DNA of 64,000 nt from Nemophila menziesii (taxonomy: Eukaryota > Streptophyta > Magnoliopsida > Boraginales > Hydrophyllaceae): contig JARWIR010000001.1 of assembly GCA_029959085.1 (NCBI GenBank), positions 21,319,730-21,383,729 of the forward strand. The letters are read 5' to 3'. The notes beneath the pieces were generated by a model, which worked only from the letters and a program-made list of their open reading frames with translations, searched no databases and had not been told where the DNA came from. Shown in pieces: positions 33,555 through 44,349 of the stretch. Position numbers and translations under genes: made by a program. Position 1 is the first letter of the stretch, and every line of letters begins with the position of its first letter.

Positions 33555-35051
33555 TGGTGGGGGCAAGGGTGTTATAAATAAACAAATAAATAAAGATAAT
33601 AATAAATGACACGCCCTTGACTACCACGAAAAAACTCACTGCAAGTATTACAGATCGTTTGCAAGTTTAATTAGTAAGTAAAGTTTGTTCGCAAGGATTT
33701 GATCTGTTAGATTTACTTGTGTATATAGAGAAGTGTAGGACAAATTACTTGTTTTATAAAAAGACAATAAAAGAAATAATATTTATTGGGTTTTCAGATA
33801 TAAAAGATAATAATGCAAATAAATAATATAATAAAGAATGGAGACGAGAAATATAGCTTAGTTCTGTTAGCATGCACTTATCCTTCTAATCAATATTCTA
33901 GTTATAAGGGGTGACTTAGCTCTGTAAATATATCTTCTAACCCCCTTCCGGGTGGACTTAGGTGGCGACCTAACAATTACCAGGGGACTTAGGTAAGGGG
34001 ACCCTGCGCAATGATCGGTGGTTAATCTCAAACCCTAGTGACTATCATGCTAGGCAAGCCCTTCCAGATCACTACCACACACTAGACATTTATGTGGTGT
34101 TTCAATAATTAGACACCCCTTCCTGGTGACCATATAACTTCTATTATGGTAATCATATACATTGTCCACCGCAAGAACTACAAACAATACATCAAAGCAC
34201 ATAAAAACAGAGATAACACTACTAATTTCAATTAAATGTAAAAAGACATCCCGGATTAAAATAGATATAAAACGAGTCCAGGATTCGTACCTTATGCTAA
34301 TCTCAAGCTAAACATAATTAGTTCATACTAGAGAAAGAAAGAAAATAAATCAAAAAGATGAAGGGTTGAAATGGCATGAATAGTTTCCAACTCCTTCTTG
34401 TTTTCTCTTCTCTTGGTGTAAGCTTTCTCTTGGTCTTTAGACGATTAAGGACTGCCCAAGGATGACTTCTCTAAGGTAGGAATGGATATATAGGCCCTTG
34501 GTTGAAATATGGACTAAACCCCAATTTAAGGAGTCCTGATCTTACCAAAATTCGTATTCCTAACTTGTAGGACAAGATAAACCTTTATAGATATTGATTT
34601 GGCCATATCTCCTCTATTACTTATCGGATTTTAATGTTATTTATATAGAAACGACAGCAATTGAAAGATCTATCTGCTTATATAAAAGGCACCTCATAAT
34701 TCTTGATCGAATTCATGTAAAAACTTAATTAGTGGACGTATCTGCAGTTTTGACAGCTTTTTTACTTACCAAATATATCCAAACTTTTCCTTCTTGACTT
34801 TGACTTAGGGATTTCCTTTACTTTTTCACTTCAAGTCAATTTCCATAGGTGTAATAGCTTCCATATACCTAAGTGATACGCAAATAACACGCAAATTACG
34901 CGCAAAAGCTCACAAAATAGCAAACCACCTAGAACTAGACAAGAGAGTGTAAAGTATGAATAAATGGGGGAAAATCCCAAAATTAAATTCTAAATACCCC
35001 TAAAATTATGTCTCAAGTATAAATTAATATATCACAAATAGGGAGACATCA
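33555..35051 (-). repeat. 5' LTR of the outer Athila-like element
   Basis: 1497 bp, starting TGGTGGGGGCAAG and ending GGGAGACATCA, colinear with 19061-20651 but clearly diverged. Confidence 0.9.
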
Positions 35052-37330
35052 TATAGTTTGTGGTTATTTTGGTCAGCGTAAGATGCAATCGAATATGTGA
35101 GGTGCGAATTTTAAGGATTTGGGTTTGTGGGTATAAATTTTAAACCTGCTGCAACTATTATGGAATTTTATCAGCTCGTATCGGGTTTTGAGGGTACTTC
35201 ATTTAAACGATTGTTATTTGATCTCCTCTACAAGTCTGAATTCCTCTAGGGTCCAAACCCATGCTTATGATGAAGTAATAATAGTTTTTATCAGTGTACA
35301 TCTTGGCAAATGCTGGTTCATCTACAAGATTAGAATCATATGTTTTGGTTTTGCATGTATCATCCGCATTGCTTTTGCAACTTTCCTAAGAGAGTCTAGA
35401 TGAAAAGTAGTTATTTGAGTGATGTTATCCCTTAGATTGAGCCTTATTTTTCTTGTAAATATTATGGATGTTGTAAATAGTGTGTTGTTTTAATAAAAGT
35501 TCTCCTTCCGATTATAAAAAATCAAGTAGAGTATGCTTTGTGACCAAGTTTTTAACAATTGAACTTTTAATTGTCCCATATCGGGCGTATACATAAAAAA
35601 TTGGATTAATTCATTAACTTGATGCTTTAACTTATCTATTGAAAATTATACCCCATATGCTAATGAGAAGTTTTAGGACACCCCGCCTAACATGTCTTCG
35701 GCTACAGAGTAAACGTGAGTGTGGTCGTGGAGACGTGGACAGTAGGAGCTTAAAGACCAAAACATTTTTGCTCTTTATTGTTAAAAAATTTCCAAATATT
35801 CTCCCATTATTCACTCCCTCTGTTTTCAAACATGTTGTCATAGAATTTTGATATAACTGTTTTCATACCTTTTCTACGAAGTCAATCCCCATATCAGTAA
35901 TGGTTTTAAGATATTTTAATTGATAGCCAGATTCATTGTATGGTATTATACTGCAATTATTGTGGAGCGTTTTGAGCTCCCTCCTGGCTGGTATATATAT
36001 GAGTGACTCCTTTCAAATTTTATGAGCAAGAAGTTAGAGCAAACTCCATTAATTTGTTTATGAATGCACACAAACTTAGAGCGTAATAGTTATACCTTGG
36101 GAGATGGATGGTAACAAAAATTGTTCAGCACTCCGACAATACTAATATCGTTTTTGAAGTAGTGATTTACCATACCACAACAATTTAGTTAAGTACTTAA
36201 AGTTTTTGTTATACTATTTTTTGTCATGTTTATGCTTTTTTACTATTACCGTCTATTTTTCTATCATATATAACTTTCTTTATAGTAAGATTTTGAAAAA
36301 AAGAAAAAAAAAACCTTCTTTATGAGATTTCTGAATTCTTTTGGAGCACACTATTTATTAGGATATATACTTCGATCTTGCTTGTTCGATTAATCCATAT
36401 AGGATGAATTATGTTAAAGAGTTAAAAGCATGCCATGGTATAACTAAATTGATTTTTCAATAATTATTTTAAAAATCTAATTTTATGTTGAGTTATTATA
36501 GCCACCGACGTGTTTAGAACAATGTATATTATTATAATTTTGAGTCTTTAAATTAAAATCATAAGTAATTAACACAAGACATTGTGCTTCATCAATTTAG
36601 AATCCTTAGATATTTAGAATTTAAAAAAGATATTTAGAATTTAGAATAGATATTAAGTGTTAATTTTTATCCATTCTTTTTTAAGTTATATTGATTTAAA
36701 AAATTAATTTAATAATATATTGATCCAAAATATCATCTAAAATAGTTAATTATCAAAAAAATCATATTAAAATTAATATTTGATAAAAAAATATATAATT
36801 TTTTTTTTAATTTTTTTTTATATTTGATTTTTTTTCATTTCAAAGTAGATCGCAAGAGAGGGTCAAAGTTCTTTTGGTATGGAAGAAATATCTCATCTCA
36901 GTTTTAAAAAAGAGATACGACAAATCTCATCTCAGTACGCATTAAATAAAAATATGACACTTTATTTCAATTTTGGTGAAAAATCTTGTTTTTTGAACTG
37001 TCAAAAGTTTTAAAAATAAAAAAAAAAGTTTTAAAAAAACAAAGGAAAAAAATATTAAATTAAATTTAAATAATAAATAAAAGTATTAAATTAATTTTTT
37101 TCAAAAATAATATTTTAAAACTTAATATTTATTATATTTATTTTTTATCATCATCTTTGGGTTTATCTTTTCGTAAGATGGCCCGGTCAGACCGAACTAT
37201 GTTTACATGATATGATAATCATAATTTATTTATAAAAAATAAAAAAATAGAACTTTGAATAATAACATTTTTATTAAGTTTGTCCATGTAGTATCAAACT
37301 TGTATCAAAATGTTATTAGATATAACAAAT
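35052..37330. other. Unassigned AT-rich DNA
   Basis: No supported gene. A segment ending in TTTTAATAAAAGTTCTCC near 35505 looks like a LINE or gene 3' end but has no readable ORF. ORFs at 35632-35851 overlap on both strands with no domain. 36580-37160 is dominated by A and T runs. Confidence 0.5.
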
Positions 37331-37334
37331 GAAC

Positions 37335-37995
37335 TGATACTCTCACCAAAGGCTCGAGTTTGAGTTTGCTAAGGGTTTGTTTGAGTTCGGCTCATTAGTT
37401 AAACAAGCCAAGTTCAAGCTTTAAATTCAAGCTCGTTTACTAACGAGACGAACTCAAAAACTTGTATAAACTCGATTCGTTAAGCTCGTGAACAATTTGT
37501 TAAGGGTTCTTTATGTGCTCGTTAAGAAGTTTGGTAGATATATTAAATTAAAAATTATCAATATATATACAAAAAGTCAAAACTACGCATAACTTTTGTA
37601 TATGTTATTAATCATAACTAAAATATTTTATATCTAATAAGTATAATTTTTTTTGTATTCTTCAAATCAAATTATGTAATGTGTTGTATATTAGTTTTAC
37701 TTAATTTCATTTTACATCACCGAAAATCCAAATATATATATATCATAGAAAAATAAACGAGATTTAAATGAGTCTTAAACGAACCAATCCGAGTCGAACT
37801 CAAGTTTGGAAAAAATGACTATGCTAAGAGTTTATTTGAGTTCGGCTTGTTAGTTAACGAACCAAGCTCAAGAAAGCTAAAGTTCGGCCCGGCTCGATTT
37901 TTTTCAAGATCAAACCAAGCTCAAGATCACTAAAATATTAGTAAACCAAACTCAAGAAAGTTAAAGTTCGGCTCGGTTTGTTTGCAACCCTGATT
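37335..37995. repeat. Degenerate hAT-like repeat with GCTCG / GTTCGGCT words
   Basis: It resembles the intact miniature hAT element at 16400-16957: repeated AAGCTCGTTTA, GAGTTCGGCTC and ATTCGTTAAGCTCG words in both orientations, and a right end GTTTGCAACCCT matching the CGTTTGCAGCCCTA terminus. The left terminal repeat and target duplication are not recognisable, so this is an old, probably truncated relative. Confidence 0.6.
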
Positions 37996-38589
37996 AGATG
38001 TATGTAAAATATTTCTAATTTGGGTCATTTACTAGATTTTCGTTTCAATTTCGAGTTCATCAATAAAAACCAACCATTATATTGGATTTCTTTTACTTAA
38101 TCTCTCGATAATTCAATTTATATCTCAAATCCAAATTCATAATCATTTAAATAAAAAAATTAAAACTATTTCACAAAATTAATAATTAACATAATGAATA
38201 CAACCAAAGAAATTAAAAACAGTTCGATATTTAAAATATTTAAAATAAATTAATATAATTAACGTTAGAAATTTCAGTTATTAGAAAAATTAAATACGAA
38301 ACTAAAAATAGAATTAAATATGAACTACATCGAGTTTAAATATAAAATATATTTGGTAAAATTCTGCGAGACATTATTTAATCAAGAAAATTAGAGATGA
38401 TGGTATTTTAAATCAGTGATATTTGCAAAATTAATTATGTTGGATTATTTTATTAAGTTTTCAAATATAGCTTTTTGAGTTTTCGTTGATCATACCTTTA
38501 ATAATTTATGAATTTTAAAGAGAAATTAATAAGTATCAATTTCTAAATCAAATAGCTTAAATTTTGGCCATAACTATAGTTTTTAAAAA
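37996..38589. other. AT-rich DNA without recognisable features
   Basis: I see no ORF, repeat end or RNA gene here. Confidence 0.5.
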
Positions 38590-38768
38590 TAGTAATGATA
38601 TATATCATCCAAATATACCACCCATGACGTGACGTGAATTGGTTGACCATAAATCGTTAATCTATATATTTTTGTGATCTGATTAACAATTAATTGCCAA
38701 CCATTTCACATCACGTCATAAATGATAATTTGGTGGTATGATTTGGGGTGGTATATACTCTTTAAAAA
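38590..38768. mobile_element. Palindromic MITE-like element
   Basis: The left half (ATATACCACCCATGACGTGA...GGTTG...TTAATC) is an imperfect reverse complement of the right half (GATTAACAATTAATTGCCAACC...TCACGTCATAAATG...GGTGGTAT). Arms of about 75 bp make almost the whole 175 bp foldable. No target duplication was confirmed. Confidence 0.6.
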
Positions 38769-38775
38769 AAATTGA

Positions 38776-38950
38776 CATGAAATTATCATGTAATCTAAGA
38801 AATGAATTAAGTTGAAAGTTAGTAACAATTATCAGTAATATAAGGTCAAGCATTAAAACATCAAATTTGATACATCATAAATTATTTTGTTCCATCCAGT
38901 AATAATATATAATAAATTAATAATTTCACATGGGTTTATATAAGGGTTAA
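38776..38950 (+). repeat. Dispersed direct repeat, copy 1
   Basis: This stretch (ATGAAATTATCATGTAATCTAAGAAATGAATTAAGTTG ... TAATTTCACATGG, about 170 bp) is clearly related, in the same orientation, to 56155-56345. The two copies lie on opposite sides of the CACTA element. It has no coding potential. Confidence 0.65.
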
Positions 38951-39040
38951 GGCTCAATAACCCCCTGCAGTCTTGTCCACTATTCGGTAAACCCCTTGTC
39001 TTTTTTAACTTCCTAAGATATCTGAAATTCGTTCCCAAAA

Positions 39041-39150
39041 CTCAAAATTTGAGTTTTGAGAATTTTCCCATAGCTCAAATTTGAGTTTTGGAAAGATTTT
39101 CATAACTCAAATCTGAGTTTTGGGAATTTTACCATAGCTCAAAATTTGAG
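39041..39150. repeat. Four tandem 32-bp units each with a CTCAAATTTGAG dyad
   Basis: The dyads CTCAAAATTTGAG (39041), CTCAAATTTGAG (39074), CTCAAATCTGAG (39106) and CTCAAAATTTGAG (39138) recur at 32-33-bp spacing, each followed by TTTTG or TTCTG. Confidence 0.85.
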
Positions 39151-39208
39151 TTCTGGGGGTTTATGGAGAAAAAAATGATGTTGGGGTGAGGGGTAATTAA
39201 TCTAACTT

Positions 39209-39231
39209 GGGGGGGGGGGGGGGGGGGGGGG
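39209..39231 (+). repeat. Run of 23 G
   Basis: An uninterrupted G homopolymer in otherwise AT-rich DNA, shortly after the CTCAAATTTGAG repeats. Its true length may differ from the assembly because long homopolymers are error-prone. Confidence 0.9.
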
Positions 39232-39269
39232 TTTCTTGGACATTAACCCTTTATATAATTCTATGAAAA

Positions 39270-39487
39270 AGATCAATCAAAGAAAAATACTTTCATCCAA
39301 TATTGAATGATCCACAATACCAATCGTATTATGACACATATGAAATACCCTATGTTTATGTCATGCAAATATTAGTTATAGTAAGTACCTAGTTAATCTA
39401 ATGACATGTGTTATATCAATATAATTAATGGTTATGATGTTAATATTGGATCATCAAATATAGGATAGAAGTCTTACCCTAAATCAA
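39270..39487. mobile_element. MITE-like inverted-repeat element
   Basis: Left part ACTTTCATCCAATATTGAATGATCC and the reverse complement of the right part (ACTTCTATCC...TTTGATGATCC) form imperfect inverted repeats about 40 bp long around an AT-rich core. No target duplication was established. Confidence 0.45.
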
Positions 39488-39695
39488 AATAAATCAAGCA
39501 CTTCTCACTATAATCACATAACATTAAAATTTAAAATTTTACTAAAATACCTTTATTATTATTGTAAGTTAATGGGTTAACTTCTGTCTAACTATTCCCA
39601 TATTTTTTTGTCAAACTTATGTGATACGATTAGTGGCTTGATTTTGGCAAAAACATGTAAGAAACCCAAACTTTTTTAATTAATTGCACTTATGT

Positions 39696-40035
39696 CACTA
39701 CTCCCGCATTTGTCTCTCACGACTAACATTCTAGCGACTACGCGCTGTAGTCGCTAAAAACCAGAGCCTCTAGCGACTATTTCAATTTAACGACTACAGG
39801 TAATGTTCCTCGACTACGGTGTAGTCGTTAGTAAGTTTCGCGTTTAACGACTACAAGAAGTAGTCGTTAATACGTATGAGGTAGTCGCGACTGATTTTTG
39901 TAATTTTTATTAATTTTGCACCGCCATTAAGTAGTCGCTATATATTAGACTACTAACGACTACTTTGTGTAGTCGTTAGTAGTCCTTTCTAACGACTACT
40001 TTTTATTCTTTAGCGACTACTCTTGTAGTCGCGAT
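39696..40035. promoter_or_regulatory. 5' terminal inverted repeat and subterminal AGCGACTAC array
   Basis: After the CACTA end, roughly 17 copies of [AG]RCGACTAC or its complement are packed into about 300 bp, several as back-to-back pairs with a few bases between. In En/Spm, TNPA binds such subterminal repeats to bring the ends together and to control the element promoter. A likely TATA box (TTATTATATAAT, 40091-40102) and a CT-rich leader follow. Confidence 0.9.
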
Positions 40036-40090
40036 TAGTGGTAGCGTGTTTTCCAACAGTAACTTGCCAATTGCTTTACTCAATACACCA

Positions 40091-40102
40091 TTATTATATA
40101 AT
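40091..40102 (+). promoter_or_regulatory. Candidate TATA box for the TNPD-like gene
   Basis: TTATTATATAAT lies about 55 bp after the 5' array and is followed by a CT-rich leader (TTTCTCTTTCTTTCTCTC). The same order of array, TATA and CT-rich leader recurs before the TNPA-like gene. The long distance to the TNPD ATG (44350) is partly due to the Helitron insertion. Confidence 0.5.
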
Positions 40103-40159
40103 TTCTCTTTCTTTCTCTCAAAACTCTCTCAATTTTTTTTCACAATTCATCATTAAAAA

Positions 40160-40640
40160 TTATTTTAACACTTGGAAAAGTTTGCCCGGGTCAATCATCA
40201 CGTGGGACCGCCTCAATTATCAATTTTGATTTCCAAATTTGCCCAAAAGTAGGTATTTTTTGTTCCATAAAACTCTTTCAAATTTCTTTTACTTTCATTC
40301 AATTGTGTAGTAAATGTTAAATAGTATCACTTATTAGGTATTTCAACACGTGGACAAGCTTTCCCGGGTCAAACATCAACGTGGGACCGCCTCAATCATC
40401 AATTTTTCCTTCCAAATTTGCCCAAAAGTAGGTATTTTTTATTCCATAAAACTCTTTCAAATTTCTTTTACTTTCATGCAATTATGTTGTAAATGGTAAA
40501 TAGTATCAATTATTAATTAGGTATTTCAACACGTGGACAAACTTTCCCGGGTCAAACATCAACGTGGGACCACCTCAATCATCAATTTTTCCTTCCAAAT
40601 TTGCCCAAAAGTATGTGTCTTTTTCATCCTTTCCTTATTT
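40160..40640 (+). repeat. Three tandem ~180-bp repeats in the CACTA leader
   Basis: Three copies of a module carry AACACGTGGACAA, CCCGGGTCAA and CGTGGGACCGCCTCAAT, starting near 40166, 40345 and 40529. Copies 2 and 3 are closest. They lie between the candidate TATA and the Helitron insertion, in the likely 5' leader of the TNPD gene. Confidence 0.85.
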
Positions 40641-40737
40641 CGTTACAATTGTATAGTTAATGCTAAATATATAATATCACTATGTATATATCTCTAATCA
40701 TTTAATAATTTTATTTGAATTATAAATATTATATTAA

Positions 40738-40752
40738 GTATATATATATACA

Positions 40753-40808
<56 letters not shown>
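40738..40808. repeat. (TA)n microsatellite, left flank of the Helitron insertion
   Basis: TA repeats run to the A at 40808, where the Helitron TC end begins. A shorter TA run continues at 44003-44024 on the other side, as expected if the element inserted into a TA tract. Confidence 0.9.
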
Positions 40809-40811
<3 letters not shown>

Positions 40812-41389
40812 ATATAATATTGGAGAAGGGCCAACGTCCCGAAATGTCTCTCATTTTTCTCCATATTTTCTAGCCTTCCGATCAAATTTCAATGACTTTC
40901 GGCCTTTAGATCGATTTCAATTAATGGTCCAGATTGTCTAGATTCGATCTACGATTTAAAATGTCTTGATGTCTCTTCTATATTTTTCAGCCATTGGATT
41001 ATTTATTTTTAAAACAAAAAAAAATCACTTCACCTCATCCCCTTCGTCGATCACTTAACCTAAAACAAAAAAAAATCACTTCGCCGCTTCTTCACCAAGA
41101 TCCCACCAAGCCACTCCTCCACAATCCTAAACAACTGCATCGAAGACGAAGATCCAACCAAGCCGCTCCTCCACAGTCCCAAACAGCCGCCACGACCATC
41201 CTCCACCATCATCAAAGGAAACACCGTAGCCAATATCTGAATCGAAGAACCCTGATAGCCAAACCGCCGCCACGACCATACTCCACCATATGCAGTATAT
41301 CAAAGGTATGATTTAATCTGTACAGCTTTTCCTCTGCTCTCTCCTTCTCCATCAATTCCCTTTTAAAAAATATAATAGAGCAGGAACCG

Positions 41390-41548
41390 ATGATGGAGCA
41401 GGAACCGTAGTCATTGCTGCTGCGAAGCAACGAACTTGGTGAAAGGGGACGACGCCGTCTATGACGAGATGCAGAAGTCTGAAGCTGACCGTAAGCCTCT
41501 GCCCGTTGACGAAGACTTCCTGGGATGGGTCAATTTTATTGTTTACAC
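41390..41548 (+). pseudogene. Captured exon fragment, unknown host gene
   Basis: A frame reading NLVKGDDAVYDEMQ... through PLPVDEDFLGWVNFIVYTA ends near a possible donor (gcgaGTAACT). Codon-like quality is much better than in surrounding AT-rich DNA, and it lies in the Helitron upstream of the Der exons. I do not recognise the family. Confidence 0.45.
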
Positions 41549-41842
41549 TGCGAGTAACTCTTCTTTTCTCAATTTTTCTTAAGTTATTCTCAATTTCTTT
41601 CTTATTTTGTAAATATATTGATTTTTCATTGTTTGTGTTTAAAAAGTCGATATTTTGCTAACGTGTCCGTGAGGGAGTGACTTGCAAATGTCTGTAGGGT
41701 ATGTTTGCAATATCAGAGTTGCTAATGTAGTGTATATTTGTTAATTGCACCAATTGGTCCCTGTGGTATGTTATGTATCTAGCCAAACAGTAGAATTAAG
41801 CTAACAATGAATTTTGTGTTTATTTTCAGTGTTAGATAATTG

Positions 41843-42385
41843 TCAGGAATTATAGGGACTCAGTTGAAAATAAGGCCACATTTGATTCGGGAAAGGCTTT
41901 TGGCTCAACTCAAAGAGTCGTGGGTCGGAAACCAGTTTCTCCAGGTTTGTTCTTTTACCATTAAAAGCTATTACTGTAAAGTTGAAATTAAAGGAAAATG
42001 ATATGAGCTCTTAGATCTCTCATTCTTTTGTATGACAGAAACATGAGGGTGATATTTCAGTTATCGATGTCCAGTTTGTTCCAGCTGATTTTCATGCAAC
42101 ATACAGAGCTCTTGAACGCACGTAGGTATCAAAATAACAAACTTTAATTTTCAAAGCAGAGATGCATAAATTTTTCTATATCATTATTGTGCATGTCTTC
42201 TACTTTCAATCATGTGTGTCACTTAAGTGTAAAACTTTTGGGTCATATGATATTCTTCTGATAGGTAATTGATAATCTTGCACATATACTTGTATCGCTT
42301 ACTATCCGGGCCTGATCATGTGTCAATTTTTGCAAAAGAACGTGCTTGGCATGTGACTGAGGAACTAGATCTTCTTGCCATGCAG
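41843..42385 (+). pseudogene. Captured exon fragments, unknown host gene (continued)
   Basis: Three short exon-like stretches with plausible AG/GT borders: about 41843-41946 (GTQLKIRPHLIRERLLAQLK, ending WVGNQFLQ), 42042-42125 (KHEGDISVIDVQFVPADFHA..., after TGACAG) and about 42320-42385 ([16 protein letters not shown] before a GT and the TA tract). They may be consecutive exons of one gene together with 41390-41548. Stops and missing borders mean no intact product. I cannot name the source gene. Confidence 0.45.
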
Positions 42386-42390
42386 GTTTG

Positions 42391-42521
<131 letters not shown>

Positions 42522-42726
42522 TTAGATTGTATTTAGGAATTTTGTTTTCAATCCAAAATTTTGTGAAGGTTGTTGGCTAATTATGACGGAAAGATAGAAT
42601 TTTGCTGGTTTCTTCATGTGTATTCAAGTTGCTGATTTTTAATAGCTAAATTTCTCTGCTTTTAGCTACTTTATTTAGTTGATGGTCATTTAGTAAAAAT
42701 CACAACTTCACATGTGCCTCTGTAAC

Positions 42727-43139
42727 ATACGGGCAAAATGTTGATAAAATAATAGTTGCAGCTACTATGGTGGAAAAAGAGAGGTCAAAAAGATTAAGTA
42801 CTGCGACTATGAATCAAGTAGTACAGGAATCACTTGCTTTGAAATCACCTCCGAGAACTCGAGGTGGGAAAAGAGGACAAATCTATTATTGTACTCAGGT
42901 ATTTGTGTTTGAATTATAAATTGTTGTTTTATATGAAATTATATGTTTATGATTATTATTTTGATTTTACAGGCTGCGATTAAGCCACCTACGTTTGTAT
43001 TCTTTGTAAACGATGCAAAATTGTTTTCTGATACATATAGACGATATATGGAGAAGCAGTTGAGATTAAGTGCAGGCACACCAATTAGGCTTTTATGGCG
43101 TAGTAGAAAGGGGGCTGAAAAGGATGAATCTGAAAGTAA
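42727..43139 (+). pseudogene. Captured fragment of plant GTPase Der (EngA-like), C-terminal KH-like domain
   Basis: Two exons with proper borders. Exon 1 (about 42727-42899, donor GTATTT) reads YGQNVDKIIVAA ... RSKRLSTATMNQVVQESLA and RTRGGKRGQIYYCTQ. Exon 2 (42973-43139, after TTTTACAG) reads [29 protein letters not shown] and [11 protein letters not shown]. This is the C-terminal KH-like domain of Der/EngA, a double-GTPase ribosome assembly factor; plants have an organellar form. Both GTPase domains are absent, and about two residues are lost before GTPIRL. The intron shows capture was from genomic DNA, not cDNA. It lies in the Helitron and cannot make a working Der. Confidence 0.88.
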
Positions 43140-43446
43140 GTAATCATTTTACATTTTTTAGTTTACCTTGCAAGAATTGAATTTTTTTTTTTACTTCATT
43201 TTCAGGCTAATCTTCAACTTTCACAGAAAAACCACAAATGAATCTCACTCCAGATGAATCAAAGTTGAGTGTGGCAACATGAGCTCATGACTCAAGCAAA
43301 TGGTGAAGAAATTTAAAACTCAGAGACAGAAATTTTCATGCAGTATTCTCTGTGTCTGTCCTTGGTTTTGATTTTTAAGATTCAGAGTCAGTATTATCAC
43401 ATTCAGGTAAAAAATTAATTTTAATGTAATCTCATTACTTTTGTCT

Positions 43447-43553
43447 CAGGTTGTTGAAAAGGTTGGATTTTGATTCTATTGACCCTACTGAGAGTGATCC
43501 GGACTGTAATATCAATTGCTTTGTACCTTTTCAAATACCAAATATTAAGGTAA
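43447..43553 (+). pseudogene. Captured exon fragment, unknown host gene
   Basis: Between an AG (TGTCTCAG) and a donor (AAGGTAATG) the frame reads LLKRLDFDSIDPTESDPDCN and then CFVPFQIPNIK. A short stretch at about 43720-43795 contains a direct tandem duplication of roughly 30 bp (tataggagagaagtggaaga...). It looks like coding sequence from a gene other than Der; I do not recognise it. Confidence 0.4.
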
Positions 43554-43974
43554 TGACTCATAATTGTTTTTACCCGTGAAACTCTAAAATTTAAGACTTC
43601 CAAACATTGTGCAGTATTATGGGTGTGAAATGGTCAGTCTTTATTCTAAATGCAACTTTTATTACGTTTTCTATATTTATTTAATTTTGGTTAAATGTGT
43701 AAATATTTTTTTTATCAGATTGGTGATAAACTATATAGGAGAGAAGTGGAAGATCGAATACATATAGGAGAGAAGTGGAAGATCGAATACATTTAGCTTC
43801 AATGCTCATTTTTTAAAAGTTTGTGAAATTTGATCATTATCAAATAACATATAATTTAAATGTTTGTTAGATAGATAATAGTTTATTTTTTATTTTATCA
43901 TTATCGATCATTATGTATAATAGTTTATTTTTTATTCCGTGTAAATTATTTTTCTAAATCAATATTATAAGAGA

Positions 43975-44002
43975 GTGCCTTCAGGCACGGGTTCATACTT
44001 AG
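43975..44002 (+). other. Helitron 3' hairpin and terminus
   Basis: The perfect inverted repeat GTGCCTTCAGGCAC (43975-43988) is followed by GGGTTCATACTTAG. Helitron ends typically have such a hairpin just upstream of CTRR; here the last bases are CTTAG. Confidence 0.75.
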
Positions 44003-44340
44003 TATATATATATATATATATATATTTATATTTGTGTGATATATTAATGTATGATGCTATATTTTATGTGCTTTTAATTTTTTATTTAGGTATTTATTTT
44101 GTGATGTTATATATTGTATGCTTTTAATTTTATATTTATGCATTTATTTGGTGATGTAATATTTTGTGTGCTTTTAATTTTATATTTATTTATTTAATCG
44201 GTGATGTAATAATTTTTTTTTAATTAATTTATGTAATCGGTGATGTAATAATTTTTTTTTTATTTTTTATTCATTTATGTAATCGGTGATGTAATATTTT
44301 TTTTTTCATTTTATTTATGTTGTATTCTTTCATATTGTAA
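44003..44340 (+). repeat. TA tract and short tandem repeats before the TNPD-like gene
   Basis: After a TA tract (to 44024), five or six units of roughly 55-65 bp carry GTGCTTTTAATTTTATATTTAT and CGGTGATGTAATA variants, running up to the ORF. Probably 5' leader or intron sequence of the transposase gene. Confidence 0.7.
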
Positions 44341-44349
44341 TAGTTGACT

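Larger units (their letters stand above)
19061..35051 (-). mobile_element. Outer Athila-like gypsy retrotransposon, non-autonomous, host of a nested relative
   Basis: The two LTRs (19061-20651 and 33555-35051) share start TGGTGGGGGCAAG, end GACATCA and most internal text. In the minus-strand sense the order is 5' LTR (right), decayed primer site, gag remnant, protease, integrase-tail remnant, GC-rich island, long non-coding 3' part, polypurine tract and 3' LTR (left). Flanking 5-mers TTTAG (19056-19060) and TATAG (35052-35056) differ at one base, compatible with an aged target duplication. Without the nested copy and its target duplication it is about 8.3 kb. Reverse transcriptase, RNase H and the integrase core are absent, so mobility would have needed a helper. 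Confidence 0.85.

Noticed and set aside
35052..35520. Possible 3' end of another LINE or gene (TAATAAAAG motif)
   Set aside because: No readable coding frame or A-tail; too little to support a feature beyond unassigned DNA.
40994..41311. 105-residue plus-strand ORF near the Helitron 5' end
   Set aside because: Low-complexity His/Pro/Thr/Lys text from repeated ATCACTTC and CCACC words; no domain and no splice context, unlike the captured exons downstream.
42727..43139. Possible genuine host GTPase Der gene
   Set aside because: Both GTPase domains are missing, a small deletion is present, and the exons lie inside a Helitron within a CACTA element.
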